DNA of 64,000 nucleotides from Methanolinea sp. GTDB lineage: Archaea > Halobacteriota > Methanomicrobia > Methanomicrobiales > Methanospirillaceae. Of the stretch, positions 16,785 to 24,846 are shown in pieces; position 1 is the stretch's first letter, and the number at the start of each line of letters is the position of its first letter. The stretch is taken from positions 744,001-808,000 of the forward strand of contig CP064971.1 of NCBI GenBank assembly GCA_016699325.1, in the 5' to 3' direction. The notes beneath the pieces were generated by a model, which had not been told where the DNA came from, ran no database searches, and saw only the letters and a program-made list of their open reading frames with translations. Position numbers and translations under genes: made by a program.

Positions 16785-17696
16785 ATGCCCAGGAAGGCAC
16801 GGATTGAGAAGATCCCGGACAAAGCCGGGAAGGCCCGCATCCGGGGCGGGACACAGGGTGCACGTTCTGCAGTCTCCCTGTCCGAGCCTGACGGGATACA
16901 GGAGTATGTCAACCGGGTCATCTGCGGCGATGCCGGGGAGGTCCTGCACCGTTTCCCTGACAACTGCATCGATATCATCGTGACCTCCCCGCCCTACAAC
17001 TTCGGCCATTCCTACGCGAGCGACCCGCACGACGATACCCAGGACTGGAACACCTACTTCTCCACGCTGCAGGGCATCTGGAAGGAGTGCGTGCGGGTCC
17101 TCAAGCCGGGGGGGAGGATGGCGGTCAACATCCAGCCCCTCTTCTCCGACTACATCCCCACCCACCACCTGGTCTCGAACCAGCTCCTGGCCCTTGGCCT
17201 GCTCTGGAAGGCGGAGATCCTGTGGGAGAAGAACAACTACAATGCCAAGTACACGGCCTGGGGGAGCTGGAAATCACCGTCCATGCCCTACCTCAAGTAC
17301 ACCTGGGAGTTCATCGAGGTCTTTGACAAGGAGACTCATAAGAAGGCAGGGAGGCGGGAGGATATCGATATTACCGACGAGGAGTTCAAGGAGTGGGTGA
17401 TCGGGCGCTGGACGGTTCCTCCCGAGACCCGGATGCGGGACTTCGGCCATCCCGCGATGTTTCCCGAGGAGATCCCCCGCCGGCTCCTCAGGCTGTTCTC
17501 CTACCGAAACGACCTCGTCCTCGACCCGTTCAACGGGGTGGGCACCACCACCCTCGCCGCCTGGAAAAACGGCCGGCGGTTCATCGGGATCGATGTCGAT
17601 TCCGGGTACTGCCGGGAAGCCCTGTCGCGGATCCGGCAGTCCGGTGTTCCTGCAGGGACCATGCGGGAACCGGGACTAATCGTTCCCGGGGACTGA
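16785..17696 (+). CDS. Orphan DNA methyltransferase (N4-cytosine/N6-adenine, beta class)
   Basis: A 303-residue SAM-dependent DNA methyltransferase. The catalytic TSPPYNF is at residues 67-73, and the SAM-binding DPFNGVGTT at 247-255 lies near the C-terminus. This is the beta-class order. A TSPPY catalytic motif favours N4-cytosine, though N6-adenine enzymes can share it. The middle (WGSWKSPSMPYLKYTWEFIEVF) is a shared family segment. The ATG at 16785 is chosen because the frame upstream is antisense to sufC. No restriction endonuclease or specificity gene is adjacent, so it is probably a solitary regulatory or protective methylase. Small CTAG-type methylases of this shape are known in archaea; this specificity is only a guess. 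Confidence 0.88.
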   Translation: MPRKARIEKIPDKAGKARIRGGTQGARSAVSLSEPDGIQEYVNRVICGDAGEVLHRFPDNCIDIIVTSPPYNFGHSYASDPHDDTQDWNTYFSTLQGIWKECVRVLKPGGRMAVNIQPLFSDYIPTHHLVSNQLLALGLLWKAEILWEKNNYNAKYTAWGSWKSPSMPYLKYTWEFIEVFDKETHKKAGRREDIDITDEEFKEWVIGRWTVPPETRMRDFGHPAMFPEEIPRRLLRLFSYRNDLVLDPFNGVGTTTLAAWKNGRRFIGIDVDSGYCREALSRIRQSGVPAGTMREPGLIVPGD

Positions 17697-17714
17697 GCCG
17701 GGCCCTTCCGCAGA

Positions 17715-18491
17715 TCACCGTCGCAGGTAGCCGGGGAGGTCCGCGATGGAGTCGAGGATGGCCGATGGCTGGCATGGAGCACGGGCCAGCGCCTCTTCCC
17801 GGAACTTCCCGGTCCTCACCAGGATGCCGGAGAGCCCGCAGGCCATGGCACCGCAGATGTCGGTCACCACGTCGTCCCCGATCATGGCCGCCTCCGTGGG
17901 TCCTGCCCCCATTGACGCGAGCGCCTCCATGAAGAAGTGCGGCGAGGGTTTGCCCATGACCCGTGCCTCCTTCCCGCTTGCAAACTCGAGCGCGGCAACG
18001 AACGGGCCTGCCGAGAGCGTCATGCCATCCGCTCCCATCCAGGAACGGTCTTTTTCGAGGGCAACGAGCCCGGCCCCGCCCAGCAGGAGGCGGAACGCTT
18101 CGTTCAGCGATCGGTACGTGAACCGGTCGCCCGCATCACCGACGACAACCGTTCCAGCGGTGACCGGGTCGCTGGCGATGCCGGCAAGGCCGGCAATCTC
18201 ATCGGCCACTTCCATGGTGGTAAGGAACAGTGCCGACTGCGGCCGGTCCCCGGCCAGGTACGCGGCGGCTGCAGCGGCCGGGGTGAAGATATGCTCTTCG
18301 GGGATGGAAAACCCCATGGATGCCAGCCGGGAGACGATCGAGCGGCGCGATCTGCGGGTGGTGTTCGAGACGAACCGGAACGGGTATCCCTGGTCTTCGA
18401 GATAGCGGATGGCGTTTCGGGCGCCGGGGACTGCGGCCTCACCGATGTAAAGGACGCCGTCCAGATCGATCAGGAGGGCTTCGATGGCCAT
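17715..18491 (-). CDS. HAD superfamily hydrolase, NagD/HAD-IIA type
   Basis: A 258-residue phosphatase of the HAD-IIA group with a C2 cap. Motif I is LIDLDGVLY (nucleophile Asp10), motif II is FVSNTTRRS, motif III is the Lys of GKPSPHFF, and motif IV is MIGDDVVTDICGA. Relatives hydrolyse sugar phosphates, glycerol phosphate or nucleotides, and the substrate here is unknown. Its start overlaps the glutamine amidotransferase stop by 22 bases on the same strand, so the two are coupled. Confidence 0.88.
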   Translation of the reverse strand: MAIEALLIDLDGVLYIGEAAVPGARNAIRYLEDQGYPFRFVSNTTRRSRRSIVSRLASMGFSIPEEHIFTPAAAAAAYLAGDRPQSALFLTTMEVADEIAGLAGIASDPVTAGTVVVGDAGDRFTYRSLNEAFRLLLGGAGLVALEKDRSWMGADGMTLSAGPFVAALEFASGKEARVMGKPSPHFFMEALASMGAGPTEAAMIGDDVVTDICGAMACGLSGILVRTGKFREEALARAPCQPSAILDSIADLPGYLRR

Positions 18492-19120
18492 TTACCTCCC
18501 CCGATGAAGTGTTCTGCAATGCAGCGGCAGAGCCGGTTGCTCTCCCGGATATACCGTCCTGTGTCGGCGGCAATCCCGTCCCGGCCGGTGGTCCATGCCC
18601 TGACCATGGCCCGGGTCACTTCGATATGGAACTGGACACCCAGCGCCGAGCCCATGATGAAGCCCTGGTTCTCCACCCGCTCTCCGCGGCAGATGAGCCG
18701 TGCCCCGGGAGGGAGGTCGAAGGATTCGTCGTGCCACTGGAAGACGACCGTTTCACGCGGGACACCGGGGAGGGTTTCGGTCCAGCGGACCGGTCTCCAG
18801 CCAACTTCCTTTTCACACCGGAACACCCGGGCACCGCATGCCGAGGCGATCATCTGCGCACCGAGGCAGATACCAAGGACCGGGCGGGAAGCGGCGATCA
18901 TCTCCCGGATGATTCGTTTCTCCTCTGCCAGGAACGGGTAGCCGGCTTCATCGTTCACGCTCATCTCGCCGCCAAGGACGATGAGGTGGGAGAGCTGCCG
19001 GTAGGGTACCGCGCCGTCCTCCCAGAGGTCAAATACCCGGAACGGTCTCCCGGATGCTTCCAGCACCTCCTCGAGGAAGCCGGGCGGTTCATCGCTCCCA
19101 TGCCTGAAGATGCCGATCAT
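18470..19120 (-). CDS. Class I glutamine amidotransferase-like protein
   Basis: A 216-residue stand-alone class I amidotransferase of the GMP-synthase-like group. The nucleophile elbow is GICLGAQ (Cys) and the His-x-Glu pair is FHIEVT, completing the triad. HLIVLGGEMSVND forms the oxyanion strand. Stand-alone members are often annotated as GMP synthase glutaminase or gamma-glutamyl hydrolase-like, and the true acceptor is unknown. The ATG at 19120 gives the normal start MIGIFRHG. It is divergent from the MrfB-like gene. Confidence 0.85.
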   Translation of the reverse strand: MIGIFRHGSDEPPGFLEEVLEASGRPFRVFDLWEDGAVPYRQLSHLIVLGGEMSVNDEAGYPFLAEEKRIIREMIAASRPVLGICLGAQMIASACGARVFRCEKEVGWRPVRWTETLPGVPRETVVFQWHDESFDLPPGARLICRGERVENQGFIMGSALGVQFHIEVTRAMVRAWTTGRDGIAADTGRYIRESNRLCRCIAEHFIGGGKWPSKPS

Positions 19121-19232
19121 CGTAACCCAGGGATGATCGGGTGCGCGACCAATTGGCTCTTTCGTGCCGCTCACTTTCGCAACGCACACCCCGGGACTAA
19201 TATCCAGGGAAGCGAGAGCAGGTTATCCGCGC

Positions 19233-20306
19233 ATGGAGTCTGGCCCCGCTCTTTCTTCCGCAGGCAGGATGTGGCGTTCCCGAATCGACGAGGCACACGA
19301 CTATTCCATCATCCGGAACGATACGGTGTTCCGGACCAGTCTCCATGCTTCCTGGGTCTATGAATCGCAGCACGAGGCTGCCCGGGAACACCTGGCATCC
19401 CTCCTCTCATCCCACGAAGGGCAGGGTCTCGATGATATCTTCAGGGGAGAGGAGCAGGAGACCACCGAAGGGGCCTGCTACTGTATCCGTTCCGAAGAGC
19501 ACCTCGCCCTCGGCTGCCAGGACCGCCGGGCGCTGCGGGACCTCCTGCTCTCCGATCTCCAGCTGGTCCGCGGCATCGGGGCCAGAACCGAGCAGCGGCT
19601 GAAGGCCAGGGGCTACCGGACCATTGCCGACCTGGTCCGTCACCAGCGGTTCGGCAAGGCGGCAGCCCGGAGCCTCCGGATCCTCTCCGGGGACGGGATA
19701 CCGGAGATCGAGGGCCTGGTAACGCGGTGGCATTCCCCGTCGCACCAGAACGCGTTTTTGACCTCGGGGCTCTACCACCCCTCCGACCTGCTGTTCATCG
19801 ACCTCGAGACCATGGGGCTCTTCTCGCGCCCTATCATCCTCTTCGGGCTGGCCGGGGTGCAGGGCGATACCCTGCATATCGCCCAGTACCTGCTCCGGGG
19901 AATCGAGGAGGAGCTTCCCTCCCTTTCCGTTGTCCGCGAGGTGCTGGCAGAGGACCGGGTCATCGTCTCCTTCAATGGCAAGGCGTTCGATGTGCCCTGC
20001 CTTCTGGAGCGTTCCGCTTTCTACGGCCGGCCGGCCGGGATAAAAAACCCGCACTACGATCTCCTGCACGTGGCCCGGAGCCGGTGGCGGGACCGGCTCC
20101 CGGACTGCCGCCTGGGGACGCTCGAGCGCCACCTGTTCGGGGTCTGCCGGGAGTGTGATGTCCCGGGGGCCATGGTCCCCGAGTTCTACGAGGCCTACCT
20201 GGCCACCGGCAACCCGGGGCCCCTTGTTCCCATCGTTTCCCACAACCGCCAGGATATCGTATCGCTTGCCCGGCTCTTCGCCCTGTTCAGGAATGGTGAG
20301 CCATGA
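19233..20306 (+). CDS. MrfB/YprB-like 3'-5' exonuclease with helix-hairpin-helix
   Basis: About 357 residues. The C-terminal half is an RNase H-like DEDD exonuclease: FIDLETMGLF (DxE, residues 190-192), VSFNGKAFDVPCLLE, HYDLLHVARSRW, and SHNRQDIVSLARL with the last catalytic Asp. Ahead of it is a helix-hairpin-helix (VRGIGARTEQRLKARGY, about residues 113-130) suited to DNA binding. The N-terminus lacks the TPR repeat seen in Bacillus MrfB. It overlaps the helicase gene by 4 bases (ATGA). In Bacillus subtilis the paired genes mrfA and mrfB repair mitomycin-type adducts. The start (19233 or 19269) is uncertain. Confidence 0.8.
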   Translation: MESGPALSSAGRMWRSRIDEAHDYSIIRNDTVFRTSLHASWVYESQHEAAREHLASLLSSHEGQGLDDIFRGEEQETTEGACYCIRSEEHLALGCQDRRALRDLLLSDLQLVRGIGARTEQRLKARGYRTIADLVRHQRFGKAAARSLRILSGDGIPEIEGLVTRWHSPSHQNAFLTSGLYHPSDLLFIDLETMGLFSRPIILFGLAGVQGDTLHIAQYLLRGIEEELPSLSVVREVLAEDRVIVSFNGKAFDVPCLLERSAFYGRPAGIKNPHYDLLHVARSRWRDRLPDCRLGTLERHLFGVCRECDVPGAMVPEFYEAYLATGNPGPLVPIVSHNRQDIVSLARLFALFRNGEP

Positions 20307-22591
20307 CCGTCGCCACGTTTCTTGCCGCGCTCGAGCAACAGGCCCGCGCTATTGCGGAGATCCGTTCCTTCCCGGGGCGGGCAGGTGTCTACGGGGAGGT
20401 GGAACTCCCGCCCCCGCTCCGGGACTATCTTGACCACCGGGGGATACGGCCCTACTCGCACCAGGCAGATGCGTATACTGCCTTCCGGAACGGTGAACAC
20501 CTGGTGCTGACCACCCGGACAGCCTCGGGGAAGACCCTGGCCTTCCTCCTCCCGGTACTCGACCGGCTGTGGCGCGATCCCGCCGCGACCGCCCTCGTTC
20601 TCTACCCCACAAAGGCGCTTGCCAACGACCAGCTCGCCACGTTTGACCAGATCTGCAGAAAGACCGGCATTTCCGCCTCCCCGGCCATCTACGACGGCGA
20701 CACTCCCCGTGACCGGCGCCCGCGGATCCGGCAGGTGTCCAGGATCGTACTCTCGAACCCCCACGAGCTCCACCAGGTCCTCCCCTGGCACCACCAGTGG
20801 TCGCGGTTCTTCTCCGGCCTTTCCTGCGTGGTAATCGACGAGGCGCACCGCTACCGGGGAGTCACTGGGTCCCACGTGGCATTCCTCATCCGGAGGTTGC
20901 GCCGTATCTGCGCCCGGTACGGGTCGGACCCACGGTTCATCGTCGCGAGCGCAACCCTCGCCAACCCCGCCGAGTTCGCCGGGAACCTCTGCGGAGTGCC
21001 GTTCCGGACCGTTGCAGGGGATGGCGCCCCGCAGGGACCGCGCCGGTTCGTCCTCTACAACCCGTTCTCCGGCGGGGTCAGGGCGGGGTCGTTCCACCGC
21101 GATGCGGCCGGCATCCTGGTGGAGTGCATCCGCCACCGGCTCCAGACCCTGACCTTCACCGGGTCGCGGAAGATGACCGAGCTCGTCGCCCTGTGGGCAC
21201 GGGAAGGTGTGGTCCGGGAGCGGGTTGGGGAGGCCGGCCAGGTCGCCGCGTACCGGGCGGGGTACCTCCCGGAAGAACGCCGGGAGATCGAACAGCGGTT
21301 CAAGTCCGGCTCCCTTGCCGGGGTTGTCTCGACGAATGCCCTCGAGCTTGGGATCGACATAGGCTCGCTCGACGGAGTTATCCTTGCCGGTTACCCGGGG
21401 ACGATGATGGCCACCTGGCAGCAGGCCGGGAGGGCAGGGAGGAGGGGGGAGGAGTCGGTGGCCGTCCTGGTCGCCAGCCCGAATCCCCTTGACCAGTACT
21501 TCATGCGCCACCCGGACCTGTTCTTTGGCTCCCCACACGAGAGCGCCATTGTGGATCTCGAAAATCCGTACATCTTCTCCGGCCAGCTCCTATGTGCTGC
21601 CGCGGAACTTCCCCTAGTTGGTTCTGACTCGGTTTACTTTGGACCCCGGTTTTCGGAATTTGCCGATGCGCTCTTTGCCGAACACCTTGTTAGCGGGACT
21701 CCGCGGGGGCTCGTGTACTCCGGGAGCCGGCGGCCGCACGAGCTTGTGGGGTTTTTTGGGATCTCCCGCGACTCGTTCCGGGTCGTCCTGGACGGGCGGA
21801 CGCTTGAGACCATGGACCGCGGCCAGGCCTTCCGGGAAGCCCACCAGGGAGCGGTCCTCCTCCACCAGGGCGAGCAGTACCTGGTGGATTCCATGGACCT
21901 CGCCCATGGGATCGTCCGGGTCCATCCATCGGACGTCGATTATTATACGCGACCGCTGAAGTCCGTTGATATTGCCGTGCAACAGGTCCGGGAGTCGCGC
22001 CTGGCTGGCGGCTTCACCCTCTCGTTCGGCGATGTCGAGGTGAGCGAGCATTACTATGCCTATCGAATCATCCGCAACGATGCCCTCCTCGGCATCGAGC
22101 CGCTCGACCTGCCCCTGCTCCGGTTTTCAACGAAGGCCGTCTGGTTCACGCCGCCGGAAGGCCTGGAGGACGAGGTCCGGGCCACCGGTGCCGACCCTGA
22201 CGGAGGGCTGCATGGTACCGAGCATGCCCTGATCGCCATGATGCCGTTCCACGTGCTGTGCGACCGGTGGGACCTCGGCGGGCTCTCGGTCCCTGCCCAC
22301 CCGGCGACCGGGGGTCCAGCGGTCTTCGTGTATGACGGCCACGAAGGCGGGATCGGGCTTTCCGAGAAGGCCTACCGCATCTTCGGGGACCTGGCCCGGC
22401 ACACCTTCGCCCTGGTGAGCGAGTGTCCCTGCAGGGAGGGTTGCCCGGCGTGCATCTACTCTCCCAGGTGCGGGAACGACAACCAGCCGCTCGACAAGGA
22501 GGGGACGGTCCTCATCCTCGGTGCGCTGTGCAGGGCATTTGGAGAGGGGGACCAGGCCTCCCCGGGTATTCCGGAACCGGGGGGTATCTGA
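20303..22591 (+). CDS. MrfA/YprA-like DEAH-box helicase with DUF1998 zinc domain
   Basis: A 762-residue superfamily 2 helicase. Motif I is TASGKT (residues 73-78), motif II is DEAH (179-182) and motif III is SAT (216-218). Motifs V and VI are VVSTNALELGIDIGSLDGVI and QQAGRAGRRG. The C-terminal MZB/DUF1998 region ends in a cysteine cluster (C708, C710, C714, C717, C723), of which four probably bind zinc as in MrfA. It is translationally coupled to the exonuclease gene. The pair probably acts in nucleotide-excision-like repair of bulky or crosslinked lesions, inferred from the Bacillus system. Confidence 0.88.
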   Translation: MTVATFLAALEQQARAIAEIRSFPGRAGVYGEVELPPPLRDYLDHRGIRPYSHQADAYTAFRNGEHLVLTTRTASGKTLAFLLPVLDRLWRDPAATALVLYPTKALANDQLATFDQICRKTGISASPAIYDGDTPRDRRPRIRQVSRIVLSNPHELHQVLPWHHQWSRFFSGLSCVVIDEAHRYRGVTGSHVAFLIRRLRRICARYGSDPRFIVASATLANPAEFAGNLCGVPFRTVAGDGAPQGPRRFVLYNPFSGGVRAGSFHRDAAGILVECIRHRLQTLTFTGSRKMTELVALWAREGVVRERVGEAGQVAAYRAGYLPEERREIEQRFKSGSLAGVVSTNALELGIDIGSLDGVILAGYPGTMMATWQQAGRAGRRGEESVAVLVASPNPLDQYFMRHPDLFFGSPHESAIVDLENPYIFSGQLLCAAAELPLVGSDSVYFGPRFSEFADALFAEHLVSGTPRGLVYSGSRRPHELVGFFGISRDSFRVVLDGRTLETMDRGQAFREAHQGAVLLHQGEQYLVDSMDLAHGIVRVHPSDVDYYTRPLKSVDIAVQQVRESRLAGGFTLSFGDVEVSEHYYAYRIIRNDALLGIEPLDLPLLRFSTKAVWFTPPEGLEDEVRATGADPDGGLHGTEHALIAMMPFHVLCDRWDLGGLSVPAHPATGGPAVFVYDGHEGGIGLSEKAYRIFGDLARHTFALVSECPCREGCPACIYSPRCGNDNQPLDKEGTVLILGALCRAFGEGDQASPGIPEPGGI

Positions 22592-22904
22592 AATACCCCT
22601 GATCCAGCCTCCGTTTGAACGGGAGTGTTGGTTCCACCGGAAACAGTGTTCACGCGTCCGGAAAAATGCGTTAATCTCCGTTGTTTTTGGATGATGCCTC
22701 TTTTTCCTGCTCAAAAAATATGCTCTTTACCCTCGCCCCATGGAGGGGGTAAAACAGGCTTATGCAGCCCTGGCGGCGGTGGCTTTTACCGGCTGGGCGG
22801 CTCCTGTGAAGGTCTTTGTAAAGAGCGTTTAAAATGAGTACTTTCCTGAAATAAAAGAGATTTGAATAGATCCTGTCTTTTTAAAGGGTGGACCCGGGAG
22901 AAGT
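22592..22904. other. Intergenic region between convergent mrfA-like and encapsulin genes
   Basis: 313 bases without a recognisable gene. The only structure noticed is a hairpin that covers the encapsulin stop codon: on the minus strand GAGAAG pairs with CTTCTC across a 7-base loop (22898-22916). AT-rich runs lie beyond it (TTTAAAAAG), and together these could form the 3' end of the encapsulin message. No promoter is evident. Confidence 0.3.
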
Positions 22905-23702
22905 TCACGCCTTCTCTTTCAGCACGCAGATCGAGGCCGGTTCCCTGACCAGCAGGGCGAGGCTCTCGGTGATCGAGAACTCGAGGGCGTCCCCGGCCGG
23001 GCCGATGAACCCGGTGGTCATGTCCTGGCCGATCACGATGGATGCATACTGCTTCCCGGTGGCGATCAGGACGCCGCCGGTCTTCAGGGCCGGGGCCTTG
23101 AAGATCCCGTCGGTAGCGATGGTCCGCAGGTGCTCGAGCTCGGTTCCCATCCCCTGCATGTGCCTCCGGTACAGGAGGTTGAACCGGGCCGGGGCGAGGG
23201 CGAGGGCATAGGGTCCGTGGTAACCGGCCTCGTCGAGGGTGATCATGGCCTGGATGATATCGTCGGCGGCTTTCCCGACCGTGCTCCACGAGGCGAGCTT
23301 CTGGCTGTTTGCCCCCGCCACGGTGAGGAGGCCGGGTGTTCCGGGGGCTCCCTCGAAGATGATGGAGTCTTCCATCTGGGCGACACCGACCGCTGCGTCA
23401 GCGACCGGTGAGGCCGGGAACGGAAGCCCGTTCTGCTCGAAGGCGAGCAGGTCGCGCACCCCAAGCGAGAAGGTGGTGCTGATCAGGTGCACGGGCACGA
23501 ACTGACTGACCAGCATGCACTCCGATACCGAACAGTCCTCGAGGGGTACGGCCTTGAGCCCGAGCCCGTACGGGCCTTCGATGTGAAGGAGGCGCCGGCC
23601 GGTAAGCACGGTCTTTGCGGCCTGCACCATGGTGGTGTCCAGGTAGTCCCAGGTCTCCGGCGTGATCGGGGCATCCTCCCGCCCCAGGTATTTCGTCTCC
23701 AT
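22905..23702 (-). CDS. Family 1 encapsulin shell protein (linocin M18-like)
   Basis: A 265-residue HK97-fold shell protein that self-assembles into a protein nanocompartment. Family features are METKYLGREDAPITPETWDYLD at the N-terminus, RRLLHIEGPYGLGLKAVPL, and the E-loop segment SLGVRDLLAFEQNGLPFPASPVADAA. ALALAPARFNLLYRRH follows, then GGVLIATGKQYASIVIGQDMTTGFIGPAGDALEFSITESLALLVREP, which closes the A-domain. The length matches T=1 encapsulins. It starts 7 bases after the ferritin-like gene, whose C-terminal tag is its expected cargo signal. This is a recognised arrangement in bacteria and some archaea. Confidence 0.93.
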   Translation of the reverse strand: METKYLGREDAPITPETWDYLDTTMVQAAKTVLTGRRLLHIEGPYGLGLKAVPLEDCSVSECMLVSQFVPVHLISTTFSLGVRDLLAFEQNGLPFPASPVADAAVGVAQMEDSIIFEGAPGTPGLLTVAGANSQKLASWSTVGKAADDIIQAMITLDEAGYHGPYALALAPARFNLLYRRHMQGMGTELEHLRTIATDGIFKAPALKTGGVLIATGKQYASIVIGQDMTTGFIGPAGDALEFSITESLALLVREPASICVLKEKA

Positions 23703-23709
23703 GGTTTCC

Positions 23710-24081
23710 TCACCCCTTCAGCGACCCGATGGTCTTTGGCTTGTCTGCCGCTGCAGGGGTGTCCCCGGCAGCCTGGGCGCCGGCCATCTTTGCGATCTCG
23801 GCCTCGACTTCGGCTGCGCCCTCGGCGTACCAGTGTTCTTCGTCCGGTGCCAGCTCCTTCAGCAGCCTGAGGAATTCCCCGGCATGGACGCGTTCTTCAT
23901 CGGCGATGTCGAGCAGCACTTCCTTTGCCAGCTGGTTGTCGATCGACTCGGCGAGCTGGGTATAGATCGAGATAGCCTCGTACTCGTCAACGATCATGAG
24001 CCGGATGGCCCTGATAAGCTCGCTGTGCGTGAGCTTCCGGGGGCTGGCGTTTCCATAAAATGCATGAGCGAATTCAGCCAT
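23710..24081 (-). CDS. Encapsulated ferritin-like protein (EncFtn), encapsulin cargo
   Basis: A 123-residue half-ferritin. Two long helices carry the metal-binding residues: a Glu in MIVDEYEAISIYTQLAESID, and EExxH in DIADEERVHAGEFLRLL. This is the EncFtn arrangement, in which dimers form the di-iron ferroxidase site. An Ala/Pro-rich linker leads to the C-terminal TIGSLKG, which matches encapsulin-targeting peptides. It would oxidise ferrous iron and pass it into the shell for storage, which also removes peroxide and oxygen. It is the first gene of the two-gene operon, with GGGAG 9 bases before its ATG. Confidence 0.92.
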   Translation of the reverse strand: MAEFAHAFYGNASPRKLTHSELIRAIRLMIVDEYEAISIYTQLAESIDNQLAKEVLLDIADEERVHAGEFLRLLKELAPDEEHWYAEGAAEVEAEIAKMAGAQAAGDTPAAADKPKTIGSLKG

Positions 24082-24090
24082 TGTAACACT

Positions 24091-24119
24091 CTCCCAAGGG
24101 TTTCCAGGGGAGAACCCTT
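24091..24119 (-). promoter_or_regulatory. Leader of the encapsulin operon with alternative stems over the ribosome binding site
   Basis: In the message the order is AAGGGUU, CUCCCC, UGGA, AACCCUU, GGGAG, then the start codon 9 bases later. AAGGGUU can pair with AACCCUU (7 bp), leaving the GGGAG ribosome binding site open. Alternatively CUCCC can pair with GGGAG, hiding it. The two stems interleave, so they compete or form a compact pseudoknot. This is seen directly in the sequence; a regulatory role is inferred. Confidence 0.45.
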
Positions 24120-24144
24120 CCAGCGATAATTCTCCCTTTCTGTC

Positions 24145-24156
24145 TATTTATATATG
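24145..24156 (-). promoter_or_regulatory. TATA box for the encapsulin-ferritin operon
   Basis: The minus strand reads CATATATAAATA, a near-ideal archaeal TATA box. A start about 25 bases downstream (near 24124) would give a leader of roughly 42 bases that begins just before the alternative stems at 24119-24091. Confidence 0.6.
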
Positions 24157-24157
24157 T

Positions 24158-24846
24158 GGTTGCGGGTCCCATCACCGGCAGGCGATGATTTGGCGCTTCC
24201 CCATCCCACCTTCTCTGCCTTTGCCAGGAATCGGTCCCTGGGGCCTCCATACCCGGCTGCACCGGTTCCATGTGCCGGGCACCGCAGGCTCCCGCCAACG
24301 ATACCCCGGGGATCCCACGTGGGCCCCGGACCTGTTGCAAAGTGCCCGGCTAATCCCCCTGGCCCGTGGTGAACCAAGAGGGGGGCCCTGGTGTTGAGGC
24401 GGGCCATTGTCTCCACCTTTGGCCGACCCCTTCGGGTCTTTATCCCATGGCGCAGTGGTATGGCTGGATGACAACCCTATCCTTCAGCAATCACAGCAAT
24501 CCTTCAGCAATCCCCAGCAACCTGCTGCACAATTCGAAAACCAGCCTGCGGGCTCTGATCCGGAAAATAATACCTATAATAAAAAATAATTCTTAGTTCA
24601 GATCAATCCCCAGCAAATCCCAGCATACACAGAACACTGGATCAGCAGAATGTCCTGGTGCGCACTGACTGTGTGAACCCAAATTTGCTGAAATGCTGGG
24701 GGACACGATCCGGGAAACCGTGGAAAGGCTTTTGTTTCATAATCCATCCCGAAATTGTGCCCGGATCAATCCCCCGGAAAATCGTGATCCTGCTGAAGGA
24801 CTGCTGCAATGCTGCAGGAAACCGGAAGACCGCTCACCTGGGTTTC
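24158..24846. other. Gene-poor region with short AGCAATCC repeats
   Basis: 689 bases with no convincing gene. Between 24479 and 24525 the motif ATCCTTCAGCAATC occurs twice and related CAGCAA units recur, coding (in one plus frame, 24407-24589) a Gln-rich 60-residue peptide ending in NNTYNKK. That peptide has no ribosome binding site and its N-terminal part looks random, so I do not call it a gene. It could be the tail of a decayed low-complexity protein. Confidence 0.3.

Noticed and set aside
16785..17696. A restriction-modification system around the DNA methyltransferase
   Set aside because: The neighbours are a HAD phosphatase, an amidotransferase and SufC; no endonuclease or specificity subunit is seen.
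20195..21538. Long minus-strand open frame (447 residues) across the MrfA-like helicase gene
   Set aside because: It is antisense to a well-conserved helicase, has no domain, and its composition (Pro, Arg, Gly) mirrors the other strand of a GC-rich gene.
24407..24589. Gln-rich 60-residue frame near the AGCAATCC repeats
   Set aside because: No ribosome binding site or domain; the first half reads as noise. Low-complexity repeats alone do not make a gene, though it may be a relic.
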